Shown piece after piece: positions 45,606-54,837 of a DNA stretch of 64,000 nt (positions are counted from its first letter, which is position 1; every line of letters starts with the position of its first letter). The stretch is taken from NCBI RefSeq assembly GCF_018130545.1, contig NZ_JAFCKF010000008.1:371965-435964 (forward strand), in the 5' to 3' direction. The DNA comes from Bradyrhizobium tropiciagri (GTDB lineage Bacteria; Pseudomonadota; Alphaproteobacteria; Rhizobiales; Xanthobacteraceae). Both the position numbers and the translations under genes were made by a program. The notes below the pieces were generated by a model, which saw only the letters and a program-made list of their open reading frames with translations, ran no database searches and had not been told where the DNA came from.

Positions 45606-46576
45606 GCGACAAGCTTCCCTGGGATGAGATCAGTACCCCGTCGACTGGGTTTAAATGGCTTCGGACTGATCTGTCCGCGCAGTACCGCTTTTGGTGGGGC
45701 AAGAGCCAAAATGGATGGCCGTTACTGCTATTTGAGCTGAACGGTGATCACACCGAGGTCTTTCGCAAGCGAAGACCGAAGGTGAAAGGTCTTCAAATTG
45801 ACATCGTGCATTTGACGGACAGCTCGAAGCAGGGACTCATTCTTTCGCTCACCCGCCCCTCTGATGCCGACATTTTCTACAGGCTTTGCCTGAGCATAAT
45901 CCGAGCGGCTGGCGACGCCCAGTCCGAAGAACAGGCCATACTTTCGGTCCTAAATCACTTGGACAGATGGCGTGATTTCCTATCGAACGCTCGCAAGCGG
46001 CTGCTATCGCCAGATGAGATTCGAGGTCTCTTTGCCGAGATTTCGATGATTGCCGCCTTGATCGAAGAGTATCATTTGCCGCCAGATGATGTCGTCGCTG
46101 CCTGGCAGGGACCGCTGCGCAAGCCACAAGATTTCGCATTCGCTCAGGTAAAAATCGAGGTCAAGGCCTTCGGTGGCACGAAGGGAAATTCTGTTCAAAT
46201 TTCGTCGGAACATCAACTTCAATCGACTGATGTGGCTCTCTACCTGGTCGCTGTCGAGCTGTTTAACGGTGATAGTGATCCAGCCCGAATATCCTTGAAT
46301 GAACACGTGCGGGCGGCGGAAGGATTGCTTGGCGACGGCGCGGCGCGGACATTCCGAGATCGTCTTGCAATCGCCGGTTATGTCGAATTGCCTGACTATG
46401 ATTTGGTCGATTTCGTGACAGGGCGCATGGAGACGTATTTCGTTGCTGATGAGTTTCCAGCGATACGGTCATCAGCAATCCCGGGTGGAATATCCCGAGT
46501 ACGATATGATCTCGACCTGGCTTCAGCCAGGAGTTTCCTTGTACCGAAGATTCCAGTTTGGGATGTATTATCATGA
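45602..46576 (+). CDS. DUF4420 PD-(D/E)XK nuclease
   Basis: A 324-residue protein of the DUF4420 (PD-(D/E)XK motif) family. The nuclease core is Glu146 in RGLFAEISMIAAL, Asp177 in QDFAFAQVK and Glu186-Val-Lys188 in KIEVKAFGG. Its N-terminus WDEISTPSTGFKWLRTDLSA is beta-rich. The start ATG overlaps the Z1 stop and its own stop overlaps the AIPR start. This makes it the likely DNA-cutting subunit of the system, with Vsr as a second candidate. Confidence 0.92.
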   Translation: MSDKLPWDEISTPSTGFKWLRTDLSAQYRFWWGKSQNGWPLLLFELNGDHTEVFRKRRPKVKGLQIDIVHLTDSSKQGLILSLTRPSDADIFYRLCLSIIRAAGDAQSEEQAILSVLNHLDRWRDFLSNARKRLLSPDEIRGLFAEISMIAALIEEYHLPPDDVVAAWQGPLRKPQDFAFAQVKIEVKAFGGTKGNSVQISSEHQLQSTDVALYLVAVELFNGDSDPARISLNEHVRAAEGLLGDGAARTFRDRLAIAGYVELPDYDLVDFVTGRMETYFVADEFPAIRSSAIPGGISRVRYDLDLASARSFLVPKIPVWDVLS

Positions 46577-48444
46577 ACGAGCTTGAGACGTTTTTTGCCG
46601 AGGTGAGGCAGGAAGTATTGGCAGGTGCCGCCGCAAATAGCGATTTCGGTCTCAGCGAGTTCGTCAATTTGTTCGACAGAGAATTGACTGGAGCGGGCGC
46701 CATCGAAGGAATCGAATTTTGCCACTACCGAAATCCGAATATAGGAATTCGAGTAGATGGTTTCTGGATGAATGATGATGCCGGTCTCGATCTCTTTATC
46801 GCAGACTATGAGAGTCGAGGGCGCCTCGAAACGCTGACAAATACCGATGTTGGCCTGTTCTTTAAGCGTATCTCCAAGTTCTATACCCAGTGTTCAAGAG
46901 AGCCCATCTTCAGGGATTTTGACGAGAATTCTCCGGTCTATGGATTGGCTCGGACAATTTACGAGGCCCACGAAGATTACGGTCGCATCAACCTCTACCT
47001 TCTCTCCGAACGCCGTCTGAGCGACCAATTCAAGCATCTTGAGATTAGCGACCGTATCGGCGACATGCCGATTGCATTCCATATCTGGGACATTTCGCGC
47101 CTTCATCGTCTGCGAACATCGAAGGGAGGCAAGGAGCCGATCAGCATTGACCTGGAGGAGATGTGGGGCAAGGGCATCCTGTGTCTCCCGGCTCACTTAA
47201 ACACCGCCGAGTATCACTCGTTTCTTCTCGTTATGCCGGGGCGATTGATCGCCGACTTATACTCGCGATATGGCTCCCGCCTGCTTGAGCAAAACGTCAG
47301 GTCGTTTTTGCAGGCCCGTGCTGCGGTGAACAAGGGTATTCGGGATACGATATTGAATGATCCAAAAATGTTCTTTGCGTACAACAATGGCATTACCGCC
47401 ACCGCTGCAAACGTCATTGTAAAGGAGGCGGAGGACGGCCTGCGGATGACTGGAATCGAGGATCTTCAGATAGTCAACGGAGGCCAGACGACAGCGTCCC
47501 TCTTTCACACGCGCAGGAAAGACAAAGCGACGCTGGATAGCGTGTTCGTTCAGATGAAGCTTTCAATCGTGAGCCCGGAATTGTCCGAAGCGGTTGTTCC
47601 AAAGATATCCGAATTTGCGAACACCCAGAATCGTGTGAATGCAGCAGATTTCTTTTCGAACCATCCTTTCCACATTCAGATGGAAGCAGCGTCTCGCCGG
47701 CTGTGGGCCCCGGCGGCCGAAGGCTCTCAGCGCGAAACCAAATGGTTTTATGAGCGCGCAAGAGGGCAGTTTGTGGATGCACAGGCTAAGCTCACAGCCG
47801 CCGAGACGCGGAGGTTTCTTGCCGAGTATCCAAAATCGCAGATGTTCACAAAGACAGACTTGGCGAAGTATGAGAACGTTTGGGACGAACATCCTCGGTT
47901 CGTCAACCTGGGTGCACAGAAGAATTTTGCCAAGTACGCTGAGCGTATTAGCGACGAATGGAAGAGCGACCCCGATGGGTTTGGAGACGACTACTATCGG
48001 CGTGCCATCGCACGCGCCATTATTTTTAGGCGGGCTGAAAAGATCATCTCTGAACAAAAGTGGTATTCGGGCGGCTACAGGGCAAACATAGTTGCCTACA
48101 CGATCGCGCTCATTGGCCTTTGCATTGCGTCGCAACAGAAGGCTCTTGATTTTCAGAAGATCTGGCAGCGCCAGGGAATAGATCCATTCCTCTACGACGC
48201 GATAAGCAAGGTAGGCCGTATGGTTCAGGAAGATCTGACCTCGCCGCCGGAGAAAATCTCGAACGTTTCTGAATGGGCAAAGAAGGACGCCTGTTGGCAG
48301 AGATTGGCTGCAAGGAGAGCGGAGGCCGAAAGTTTGCTCAAGCCGCAGTTCGCGGAGAATCTCCTACCGCTAAGTCCATCGAACAAATCGGTCACTAGAG
48401 CATCGAAGAAAGTAGAGAGGCCTTTGACGGAGCTTGAGTCCTGA
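46573..48444 (+). CDS. AIPR-family protein
   Basis: A 623-residue protein. The ATG at 46573 overlaps the DUF4420 TGA; a TTG at 46558 is an unlikely alternative. The AIPR (abortive infection phage resistance) domain spans about residues 225-540 with FFAYNNGITATAANVIVKEA, GIEDLQIVNGGQTTASLFHT and ISEFANTQNRVNAADFFSNH as its most conserved parts. The N-terminus is a mixed alpha/beta domain. AIPR proteins accompany Z1 helicases and are implicated in phage resistance. It ends the operon. Its biochemical role is not settled; it may bind nucleic acid or act as effector. Confidence 0.94.
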   Translation: MNELETFFAEVRQEVLAGAAANSDFGLSEFVNLFDRELTGAGAIEGIEFCHYRNPNIGIRVDGFWMNDDAGLDLFIADYESRGRLETLTNTDVGLFFKRISKFYTQCSREPIFRDFDENSPVYGLARTIYEAHEDYGRINLYLLSERRLSDQFKHLEISDRIGDMPIAFHIWDISRLHRLRTSKGGKEPISIDLEEMWGKGILCLPAHLNTAEYHSFLLVMPGRLIADLYSRYGSRLLEQNVRSFLQARAAVNKGIRDTILNDPKMFFAYNNGITATAANVIVKEAEDGLRMTGIEDLQIVNGGQTTASLFHTRRKDKATLDSVFVQMKLSIVSPELSEAVVPKISEFANTQNRVNAADFFSNHPFHIQMEAASRRLWAPAAEGSQRETKWFYERARGQFVDAQAKLTAAETRRFLAEYPKSQMFTKTDLAKYENVWDEHPRFVNLGAQKNFAKYAERISDEWKSDPDGFGDDYYRRAIARAIIFRRAEKIISEQKWYSGGYRANIVAYTIALIGLCIASQQKALDFQKIWQRQGIDPFLYDAISKVGRMVQEDLTSPPEKISNVSEWAKKDACWQRLAARRAEAESLLKPQFAENLLPLSPSNKSVTRASKKVERPLTELES

Positions 48445-48556
48445 AGAAGCTCATCATCGCTACGGCCTCAGTATAGAGTAGTGTCGCCTTCGCCTATCGT
48501 CCGCGGGAGGCAACCTGAGCCGTCGCCAACCCTCCAACTCGCCTTCCTGCCTCGGG

Positions 48557-48598
48557 GCGCGTGCGGCAACGGCCGCAACGGGGCTCTCGTGGACCGAG
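48557..48598. repeat. GC-rich repeat element, copy 1
   Basis: A 42-base element beginning GCGCGTGCGGCAACG and ending GGACCGAG. A near-identical copy (43 bases) lies at 62459-62501. Both carry short arms GGCTC/GAGC able to form a hairpin. It sits in the 234-base gap between the AIPR and GIY-YIG genes, in DNA more GC-rich than the genes around it. Confidence 0.75.
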
Positions 48599-48678
48599 CG
48601 TAGAGCGAATGATGGTATGGCACGTTGGTTAGCTCTACAATAGGTAGAATGGCATTTATGCGTGTGTGGGGACGTTGA

Positions 48679-49452
48679 ATGGACGCATTTCCTTCAGAAG
48701 TTCATCCAAACCTAAAGTGGTACGTTTATCGATTGATCGACCCAAGAAACGGCAACACCTTCTATGTCGGTAAGGGCTGCGGCGATAGGGTGTTTGAACA
48801 CGCGCGGGGGGCGATCAAAGAGGAGGACATCGAGCAGAACGAAGCCGGACTTATGGGACTAAGAACGAGTGTAATCCAAGATATTCGGCGCGCTGGTCTT
48901 AGTCCACTGCATGTCATCCACCGGCACGGACTGGAAAGCGCTGATATCGCCTACGAAGTCGAAGCAGCTTTGATCGACGCTTATCCTGGTCTCACCAATC
49001 TAGTCGGCGGGCATGGAAGCGCTTATTTCGGGTGTCGGTCGGTGGAGCAGATCGTATCTGCTTACGCAGCGAAGCCGCTCGTGGTTGGGGAGCGCCTCAT
49101 ACTAATTTTCGTCGGTAAAACTCTCGATGATGGCCGAAGCATCTACGATGCAGTTCGCGGCATTTGGAAAATGTCGCGGAGTAAAGCTGAGAAGTGTAAG
49201 TTAGTGCTGGCATATGACGGCGTATTGGTCGTAGGAGCATATCGTCCGGAGAGGTGGCTGGAGGGTACAAGAGCCAACTTTCCGTACGTTCAATCGGAAA
49301 ATCCAAAGCGCATCGGCTTTGAAGGCAAGCCGGCAGAGGTGTGGGATGCATACGTGGGCGCGAGGGTGCCCCCGCGTGCCAAGGGCGCGGCGAATCCGAT
49401 ACGCTATCTAGCGCCCAACGGTGAACGCTCCGGGCTCGAGGACGACGACTGA
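48679..49452 (+). CDS. GIY-YIG (LEM-3-like) nuclease-domain protein
   Basis: A 257-residue cytoplasmic protein. Residues about 12-115 form a GIY-YIG fold of the LEM-3-like type: WYVYRLIDPRNGNTFYVGKG (catalytic Tyr pair), GDRVFEHARGA with Arg and His, and YEVEAALIDAYPGLTNLVGG with the metal-binding Glu. The C-terminal half (LILIFVGKTLDDGRSIYDAV, then RGIWKMSRSKAEKCKLVLAY) is a distinct domain seen next to this nuclease in many mobile islands. It may cut DNA of invaders or be linked with the element. It lies just after the defence operon but is not coupled to it. Confidence 0.9.
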   Translation: MDAFPSEVHPNLKWYVYRLIDPRNGNTFYVGKGCGDRVFEHARGAIKEEDIEQNEAGLMGLRTSVIQDIRRAGLSPLHVIHRHGLESADIAYEVEAALIDAYPGLTNLVGGHGSAYFGCRSVEQIVSAYAAKPLVVGERLILIFVGKTLDDGRSIYDAVRGIWKMSRSKAEKCKLVLAYDGVLVVGAYRPERWLEGTRANFPYVQSENPKRIGFEGKPAEVWDAYVGARVPPRAKGAANPIRYLAPNGERSGLEDDD

Positions 49453-50015
49453 CGTTCCCTGGTTTGCAGTTTCCAACGGAATCCGGCGACCTGCTGGTCC
49501 AGCTCTGTGAAGCCGACGATCCCTGTACCAAAGCGAGGGACGCCGACATCGCCTGCCTGCGTGCCATTTTCATTTGGGCCGCCTAACGGTGATTGATCCA
49601 CCGCTGGTCTCGTTCGCAGAGGACAGCCTTTTCGCCGCGACTTACGTCAACGCCTACACACAGAACGGGGCGTGATCGCCAGCAAATTCGGTGACAGGAC
49701 AGGCAAGCGAAAAGGAGCTTGACCGAGGCATTTCCGGAGCGCGAAGTGCGGATGATCAGCGCCCCCAACATTGCGAGAGGCGGCCGCATCCGTTGCCTGG
49801 TTCAGCTCATCCCCATTGCGGGCTAATCGTTGCAGTGTGTGGGCGCCACGCTCGGTCGTTGGCCGAACTCTTCCATAAAAATGGATACGCGAAGGGGGGG
49901 GCGTCCGACGTTGGTTCTGTCGAGGAGCGGAAAGTAATTGATATCCGGCAGCAATGATGCATTCTCGTTCAGGTTGCCGAAAGGGTAATATGCTGTCCCG
50001 TGAGGCTGGACGCGG
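49453..50015. other. 563-base gap with possible gene remnants
   Basis: No intact gene. A broken plus-strand frame to the TAA at 49585-49587 reads GDLLVQLCEADDPCTKARDA and ends FIWAA, which looks like a fragment of a former protein, but I cannot assign it. The right end must hold the promoter of the TIR-STAND gene. Confidence 0.35.
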
Positions 50016-53000
50016 ATGTCTAATGGCTTACTTTTATTTTTGAGTCATTCTGGTCTGGATGCTGAGGCTGCGCGGCAGCTTAAGCGACGCGTCGAGGCGA
50101 CGCCTGCTGCGGTTGAGCGTGGTCTGAGGGTTTGGCTGGACAAAGATGACCTCTTAGTTGGTCGAGGTTGGCAGGAACAACTCGAGGAGGTCATAGGGCG
50201 GCGTGCGACGGCTTTTGCCGTTTACGTCGGGTCGCGAGGTGTCGTCAATTGGGTAGAAGGGGAAGTGCGTTTAGGGCTGTCTCGCGCGATGATCAGCGCA
50301 AGCGGGGACGGGAGATTCCCATTCATTCCGATTTTGGCGGCGGGCGCTGAGGGTGCTGAAGCTTTGCCAGGATTTGTTCGGCAGTTTCAAGCTGTTCGTG
50401 ACGTAGAGAATAGGCCGGAAGAATTTCAAAAGCTGCTTTCGGCGATTTTGGACGATCGCGGAGCCGGTGCGCTGAAGCTGGAGTCGGATCCATTTTTTGG
50501 TCTGAAGGCGATCGATGAGCGTCGTAGTCATCTCTTCTTCGGCCGCGAGACGGAGACGCAGCGCTTGGTTGATTTGTTGCGGTCTTTGTCCCTCATCATC
50601 GTCACGGGCGACAGCGGCTCCGGGAAATCGTCACTTGTGCGCGCAGGTTTGATCCCGCGCTGGCGAGGCGGGGCGATAGCCGAGCTAAAGCCGATTGGAG
50701 GTGACGCAGAAGATATCTGGCATGTTGTCGAGGCGAGGCCAGGTAGCAACCCTCGCCGAGCATTAGGAAATTCTGTTTTTGAGGCAGCAAAATGCCTCTA
50801 TCCTCAGGAGCCTGAGAAGTGGAATGCCTTTGGCAAATGGGCTGCTGAAGGCAGTGACGAGGAAGTTAGATATGGGCTGCAGTGCGGGTTGGATGCACGT
50901 CGCACGCGAACCTTGTTGGTATTGGATCAATTTGAAGAGCTGTGGACGCTAACGCAGCCGGAACAGCGGGGAAGCTTTGTTGATCTCTTGCTTGGACTTG
51001 TTGAACCGGGAAGTGACGCCTTCGCCGTCGTTCTAACAATGAGACGGGACTATTATAATCTTTGTTCTTCATTCCCTGAATTTTACGACAGATTGGAAGC
51101 CAATAACCGAGGGGCGGTCTTGATGTTAGGCCGTATGCGTGACGACGATTTGCGTCGGGTTGTCACCGAACCGCTACGGCTTGCTGGCGTAGAGGAAAGC
51201 GCGCGCGGAGCATTGGCTGAAGCTGTCCTGCAGGACATAGGTGAGAGACCTGGAGACCTCGCCTTACTTCAGTTTGCGTTGACCGAGGCGTGGCAATATC
51301 GAAAGCGTTATGGAGAGGATCTTGTTCGAGCCTATGTCTCCCGTGAGGTAGGGCGGGTCGAGGGAGCCCTTGCGCGTGCAGCGGAGCGAGTGTTTGAGCG
51401 GGTTTTGTTGCCTCAGTATAGCGAAGCAGAGATCGAGTCGGTCTTCATTCGTCTGGTGCGCCTTGGTGATACGGGCGGAGCAACCAGACGTTCTGCTCGG
51501 CGCCGTGAATTTGATGATCGTCGATGGAATATGTTGCAGCTTCTTGCGAATAGTGAAGGCAACCGTCTCGTTCTGCTTGTTGGGTTGGAGTACGATGAAA
51601 GGGCTGAGATCGCCCACGAGGCACTCGTTACTCAGTGGCCGCGGTTCCAGCGCTGGCTGCAAGCCGCGGCAAGCGACAAGCGGACACTTGATGCGCTTCT
51701 AGAGAGAGTGTCCACATGGGTTGCCGCCGACGGTGAGCAGGCAAGGCACGATCGCCTTGCGACAGGTGCGGATAGGGAAATTTTTGTAAAGCTCCAAGGT
51801 GCGCGGTCAGCTTGGCTATCCTCCGAGGAGCAGTCATTTGTCGAAGCAAGCCAGGCACGGCACAAAAACGAAGTTCAGCAGCAGAAGGATCAGCAGGCTC
51901 GAGAGCTTGTGGCAGCAAAGCGATTGTCTGAGGAGCAACTTGCTCGAGCCAAGGAGCAGGTCGAGCGACAGAGGGCGACGCGAAGGGTCTATTGGCTTGC
52001 TTTTGTATCAATTGCCGCCGCTCTCATCGGCGCGGTCAGCTTCATCATCTGGCAGGCTAAAACCACTACAGAAATTGCCCAGCAGCGCGATACCGCAGTA
52101 GCTAGCTCTATTTGGAGTCTCTTTGATAATCATGAGGAGAGGCCAAACGCCACTGGAACGCTAGCTTCCTACGAGGTCGACGCTTTGTGGCAGCTTTCGG
52201 CCGCGCCCGAAGCCGTCATTCATCGGTTTTGGCTGGAGATCTCAATGGATCAAAGCCGAGTGCGTCGCTTCCTCAGAGAGCCAAAGAGAATCTTGCGTGC
52301 GGCCGGGTTTCGTGGAGAACGATTGGAACTCGCTAAGCGGGGACTCGTTGAAAGGATCGCGCGAGAGAATGACCCATACGAATTGAGGGATCTTGTCCGC
52401 GAACTCAGCGACTTGGTTCAGCTTCCACGGCCTGAAGAAACCACCAGGGTGGCCGATCATCTTATCGCGGCCTTTCAGCAGGAAAAAAGGCCAGTTGAGC
52501 TCGCTGCTCTAAATCTGGCGCTCGAGCCGCTGGTGACTAAGGTCCCGGCCGATCGCTTAATTGGAATCTGCAACACCGCCTTGGCCAAGCTCTTGGCGAC
52601 CACGGAACCCGAGCTGCTTCGAGCGCTGGTTAGAACCATTGATAGTTGTTCCGCACCATTTAGATCTGACAATTCAATCCGCATCACTGAGCAATTGCTT
52701 CGCTCGTACAAAGAGCATAGGTACACAGCGCACTTCATGGAATTGAACGAAGCATTGGAGAGCGTTGCTCGATGGCTTTCGCCGGAGCAACAACAGCACT
52801 TGACGGATACCCTTGTGTTGGTCATGCAGGACATGGCTGCGCCGCTAGAGCGTCTAGGAGCTTGCGGACGGTTGCTATCGAAGCTGCGGGCGAAGATTAG
52901 CGTCCAGCAAGCTTCGCTGATGGCTACTCTGCTCGCCGAGAGGACCGCTCAGGTTCACGATCCTCAGGCGACGTACGCTTTTATATCTGCATTGCAGCCA

Positions 53001-54413
53001 TACATTGCGGCAACGCCACTCGAAAAGATCGCAGGTATTCAAGAATCTATTATCAACTCTCTGAACCGCGCTGAGTCGCGGGAACATGTCAATGAGCTTG
53101 CTGCCCTGCTCGCTCAACTGTTTCGCGAAATGACCACCGAACAAAGGGCATTCGTTGATGCGCTGCAACTGCAACCGATTCACCCGCCAAATATCGAGCC
53201 GTCAAGTATAGAGGGACTCATATTTGGTCGAAGGCAGTTCGGTCCTGAAGATTTTCTAGCCCAAGTTGGATCAGCAGCGGATGAATCCAATTTAAGGCGC
53301 GTGTTGGAGAGGATTGACGAGATATCGCAGCCCCTCACTGCTCCGGAGGTTGCAGCTGCGCTTGGCTTGATACTGGACACGTACCTGGACAGAAGCAGGA
53401 TAATCTATAATCCAGACGTGGCGGTTCGGAAGCTCACAAAGAACGTTGATAGCGCCGTCAGCAAGGAAGCTCTGAGAGCGGCAGTTCGGGCCATCAAGCA
53501 AACGTCAGAAGCCGAGAAACTTCGCTTTCTGGCTCGATTTATCAGTGGCCTGCCGATCGAGATCAACGAGGATCAAAAGCAGGAAATTCGAGCTCACTTT
53601 CTCAGCCAATATTCGCAGCAAAACGGCATCCCAGCGCTTCGAAACTTTGGGGAAGCAATCGGAGCTCTACCGTTCGGGCTATCACGTGGTCAGTCTGAAG
53701 GTCTCGTTCAACCGCTTCTGTCGGCATATCGTCAAAAGCTCGATATCAACGAAGCTCGCGATCTCTCGATTCTGCTGGAAGCTCTCGGGGACAAGATCAC
53801 TACCGAAAATGCGGAGCAGCTTGAAGATGCAGTACTGCAGGCACTCGATCATACGTTTGAGCCGAGTAAGCGAGAGGCGCTCGTAGATGCCGTCCGCGTG
53901 CTGGGACCGCTGCTCAGCCCAAGTTCCTCAATGAAGGCCGTCAAAATTCTCTGCCGTGGAGTTCGATCGTCTGACCTATTGCTTCTGTCTTCAGCGATGG
54001 GCAAGATGAGCAAGTCCATCGAACCAAAAGTGGGCACAAAGGAACGGCGGCTCATGCTTGAGCTTGCGAAGGTGTATCTGGGAAACAGCGGTATTTCTGA
54101 TGTTGTTGAGCCTTGGGCGCAGGTATTCAATCAAATCCTGAACTCAATGTCAGAGGATGAGCACGCCAAGCAGTTCGTCGAAGTGCTGAAGTACCCCACT
54201 GCTCCGGATGAGCGGGGCGATGGAGATGGGCATTCAGCGAATTCGCTGGTGCAGGGATTTGTTGCCCGTTTCGGAAGACGAGACGAAGAGTTTTCAAATT
54301 TACGCGATTTGCTCGATTGGATAAGAGTGAGATTTCCATCAGTTGACTTGAGCTCGCGTCCGAAGCGTCCATTGGAGAGCGACGTCGACGCAGCGTGCTC
54401 GTCGGCCACGTAA
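50016..54413 (+). CDS. TIR-STAND ATPase with transmembrane segment and helical repeats
   Basis: A 1465-residue protein. Residues 1-130 are a TIR domain: FLSHSGLDAEAARQL, RVWLDKDDLLVGRGW and the catalytic-type Glu83 after Trp79 in NWVEGEVRLGLS. A STAND NTPase follows with SHLFFGRETETQRLVDLL, Walker A TGDSGSGKSSLVRAGLIPRW (near 197-216) and Walker B LLVLDQFEELW. A coiled coil leads to one membrane helix near 657-678 (VYWLAFVSIAAALIGAVSFI). The C-terminal 790 residues are helical repeats with recurrent Ala/Leu/Arg patterns. Such TIR-STAND proteins are candidate abortive-infection sensors that deplete NAD+. The membrane helix between switch and sensor is unusual. Confidence 0.9.
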   Translation: MSNGLLLFLSHSGLDAEAARQLKRRVEATPAAVERGLRVWLDKDDLLVGRGWQEQLEEVIGRRATAFAVYVGSRGVVNWVEGEVRLGLSRAMISASGDGRFPFIPILAAGAEGAEALPGFVRQFQAVRDVENRPEEFQKLLSAILDDRGAGALKLESDPFFGLKAIDERRSHLFFGRETETQRLVDLLRSLSLIIVTGDSGSGKSSLVRAGLIPRWRGGAIAELKPIGGDAEDIWHVVEARPGSNPRRALGNSVFEAAKCLYPQEPEKWNAFGKWAAEGSDEEVRYGLQCGLDARRTRTLLVLDQFEELWTLTQPEQRGSFVDLLLGLVEPGSDAFAVVLTMRRDYYNLCSSFPEFYDRLEANNRGAVLMLGRMRDDDLRRVVTEPLRLAGVEESARGALAEAVLQDIGERPGDLALLQFALTEAWQYRKRYGEDLVRAYVSREVGRVEGALARAAERVFERVLLPQYSEAEIESVFIRLVRLGDTGGATRRSARRREFDDRRWNMLQLLANSEGNRLVLLVGLEYDERAEIAHEALVTQWPRFQRWLQAAASDKRTLDALLERVSTWVAADGEQARHDRLATGADREIFVKLQGARSAWLSSEEQSFVEASQARHKNEVQQQKDQQARELVAAKRLSEEQLARAKEQVERQRATRRVYWLAFVSIAAALIGAVSFIIWQAKTTTEIAQQRDTAVASSIWSLFDNHEERPNATGTLASYEVDALWQLSAAPEAVIHRFWLEISMDQSRVRRFLREPKRILRAAGFRGERLELAKRGLVERIARENDPYELRDLVRELSDLVQLPRPEETTRVADHLIAAFQQEKRPVELAALNLALEPLVTKVPADRLIGICNTALAKLLATTEPELLRALVRTIDSCSAPFRSDNSIRITEQLLRSYKEHRYTAHFMELNEALESVARWLSPEQQQHLTDTLVLVMQDMAAPLERLGACGRLLSKLRAKISVQQASLMATLLAERTAQVHDPQATYAFISALQPYIAATPLEKIAGIQESIINSLNRAESREHVNELAALLAQLFREMTTEQRAFVDALQLQPIHPPNIEPSSIEGLIFGRRQFGPEDFLAQVGSAADESNLRRVLERIDEISQPLTAPEVAAALGLILDTYLDRSRIIYNPDVAVRKLTKNVDSAVSKEALRAAVRAIKQTSEAEKLRFLARFISGLPIEINEDQKQEIRAHFLSQYSQQNGIPALRNFGEAIGALPFGLSRGQSEGLVQPLLSAYRQKLDINEARDLSILLEALGDKITTENAEQLEDAVLQALDHTFEPSKREALVDAVRVLGPLLSPSSSMKAVKILCRGVRSSDLLLLSSAMGKMSKSIEPKVGTKERRLMLELAKVYLGNSGISDVVEPWAQVFNQILNSMSEDEHAKQFVEVLKYPTAPDERGDGDGHSANSLVQGFVARFGRRDEEFSNLRDLLDWIRVRFPSVDLSSRPKRPLESDVDAACSSAT

Positions 54414-54837
54414 CGGCAAAATCGATCTTGGATCGGTCGCTTGAGCCGTTTGATCGGCCGCTGGCCAGGTTCTACACCGGTACATGCGCGAAACGAATTG
54501 CTCAAGGTTTGCTTGGGCCAAGGTTTCCATAACTTCCAATCAGCGAATGAGGGCTGTGGATGCCGCAGTGAAGAAGCTGCACACCATGTGTAGTGGACCG
54601 GCCTAGTTTGATAGCTTTCCTTCCACCGCGCGTGATCCAAGTGGAGCGTTGGTAGTGTATGTCGTGTTCAGCTTTTGATGTTGAGTAGTGCGTGCTGCTT
54701 CGGTCATCCTTTGATCGACTTCTGGTTGACGACCGCGTTCACTGCGTTATAGGGTTGCCCTTAAAGAGTTATCTCGTGCTCAATGTTCGGGTGCGCGGAG
54801 CTGCCGACGACGACTATCGGGCTTCTGTGTTAGCGGG
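54414..54837. other. 424-base gap without a supported gene
   Basis: Only short frames are present. I see no repeat, RNA or transposon end. The right end probably contains the promoter for the membrane protein at 54838. Confidence 0.35.
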
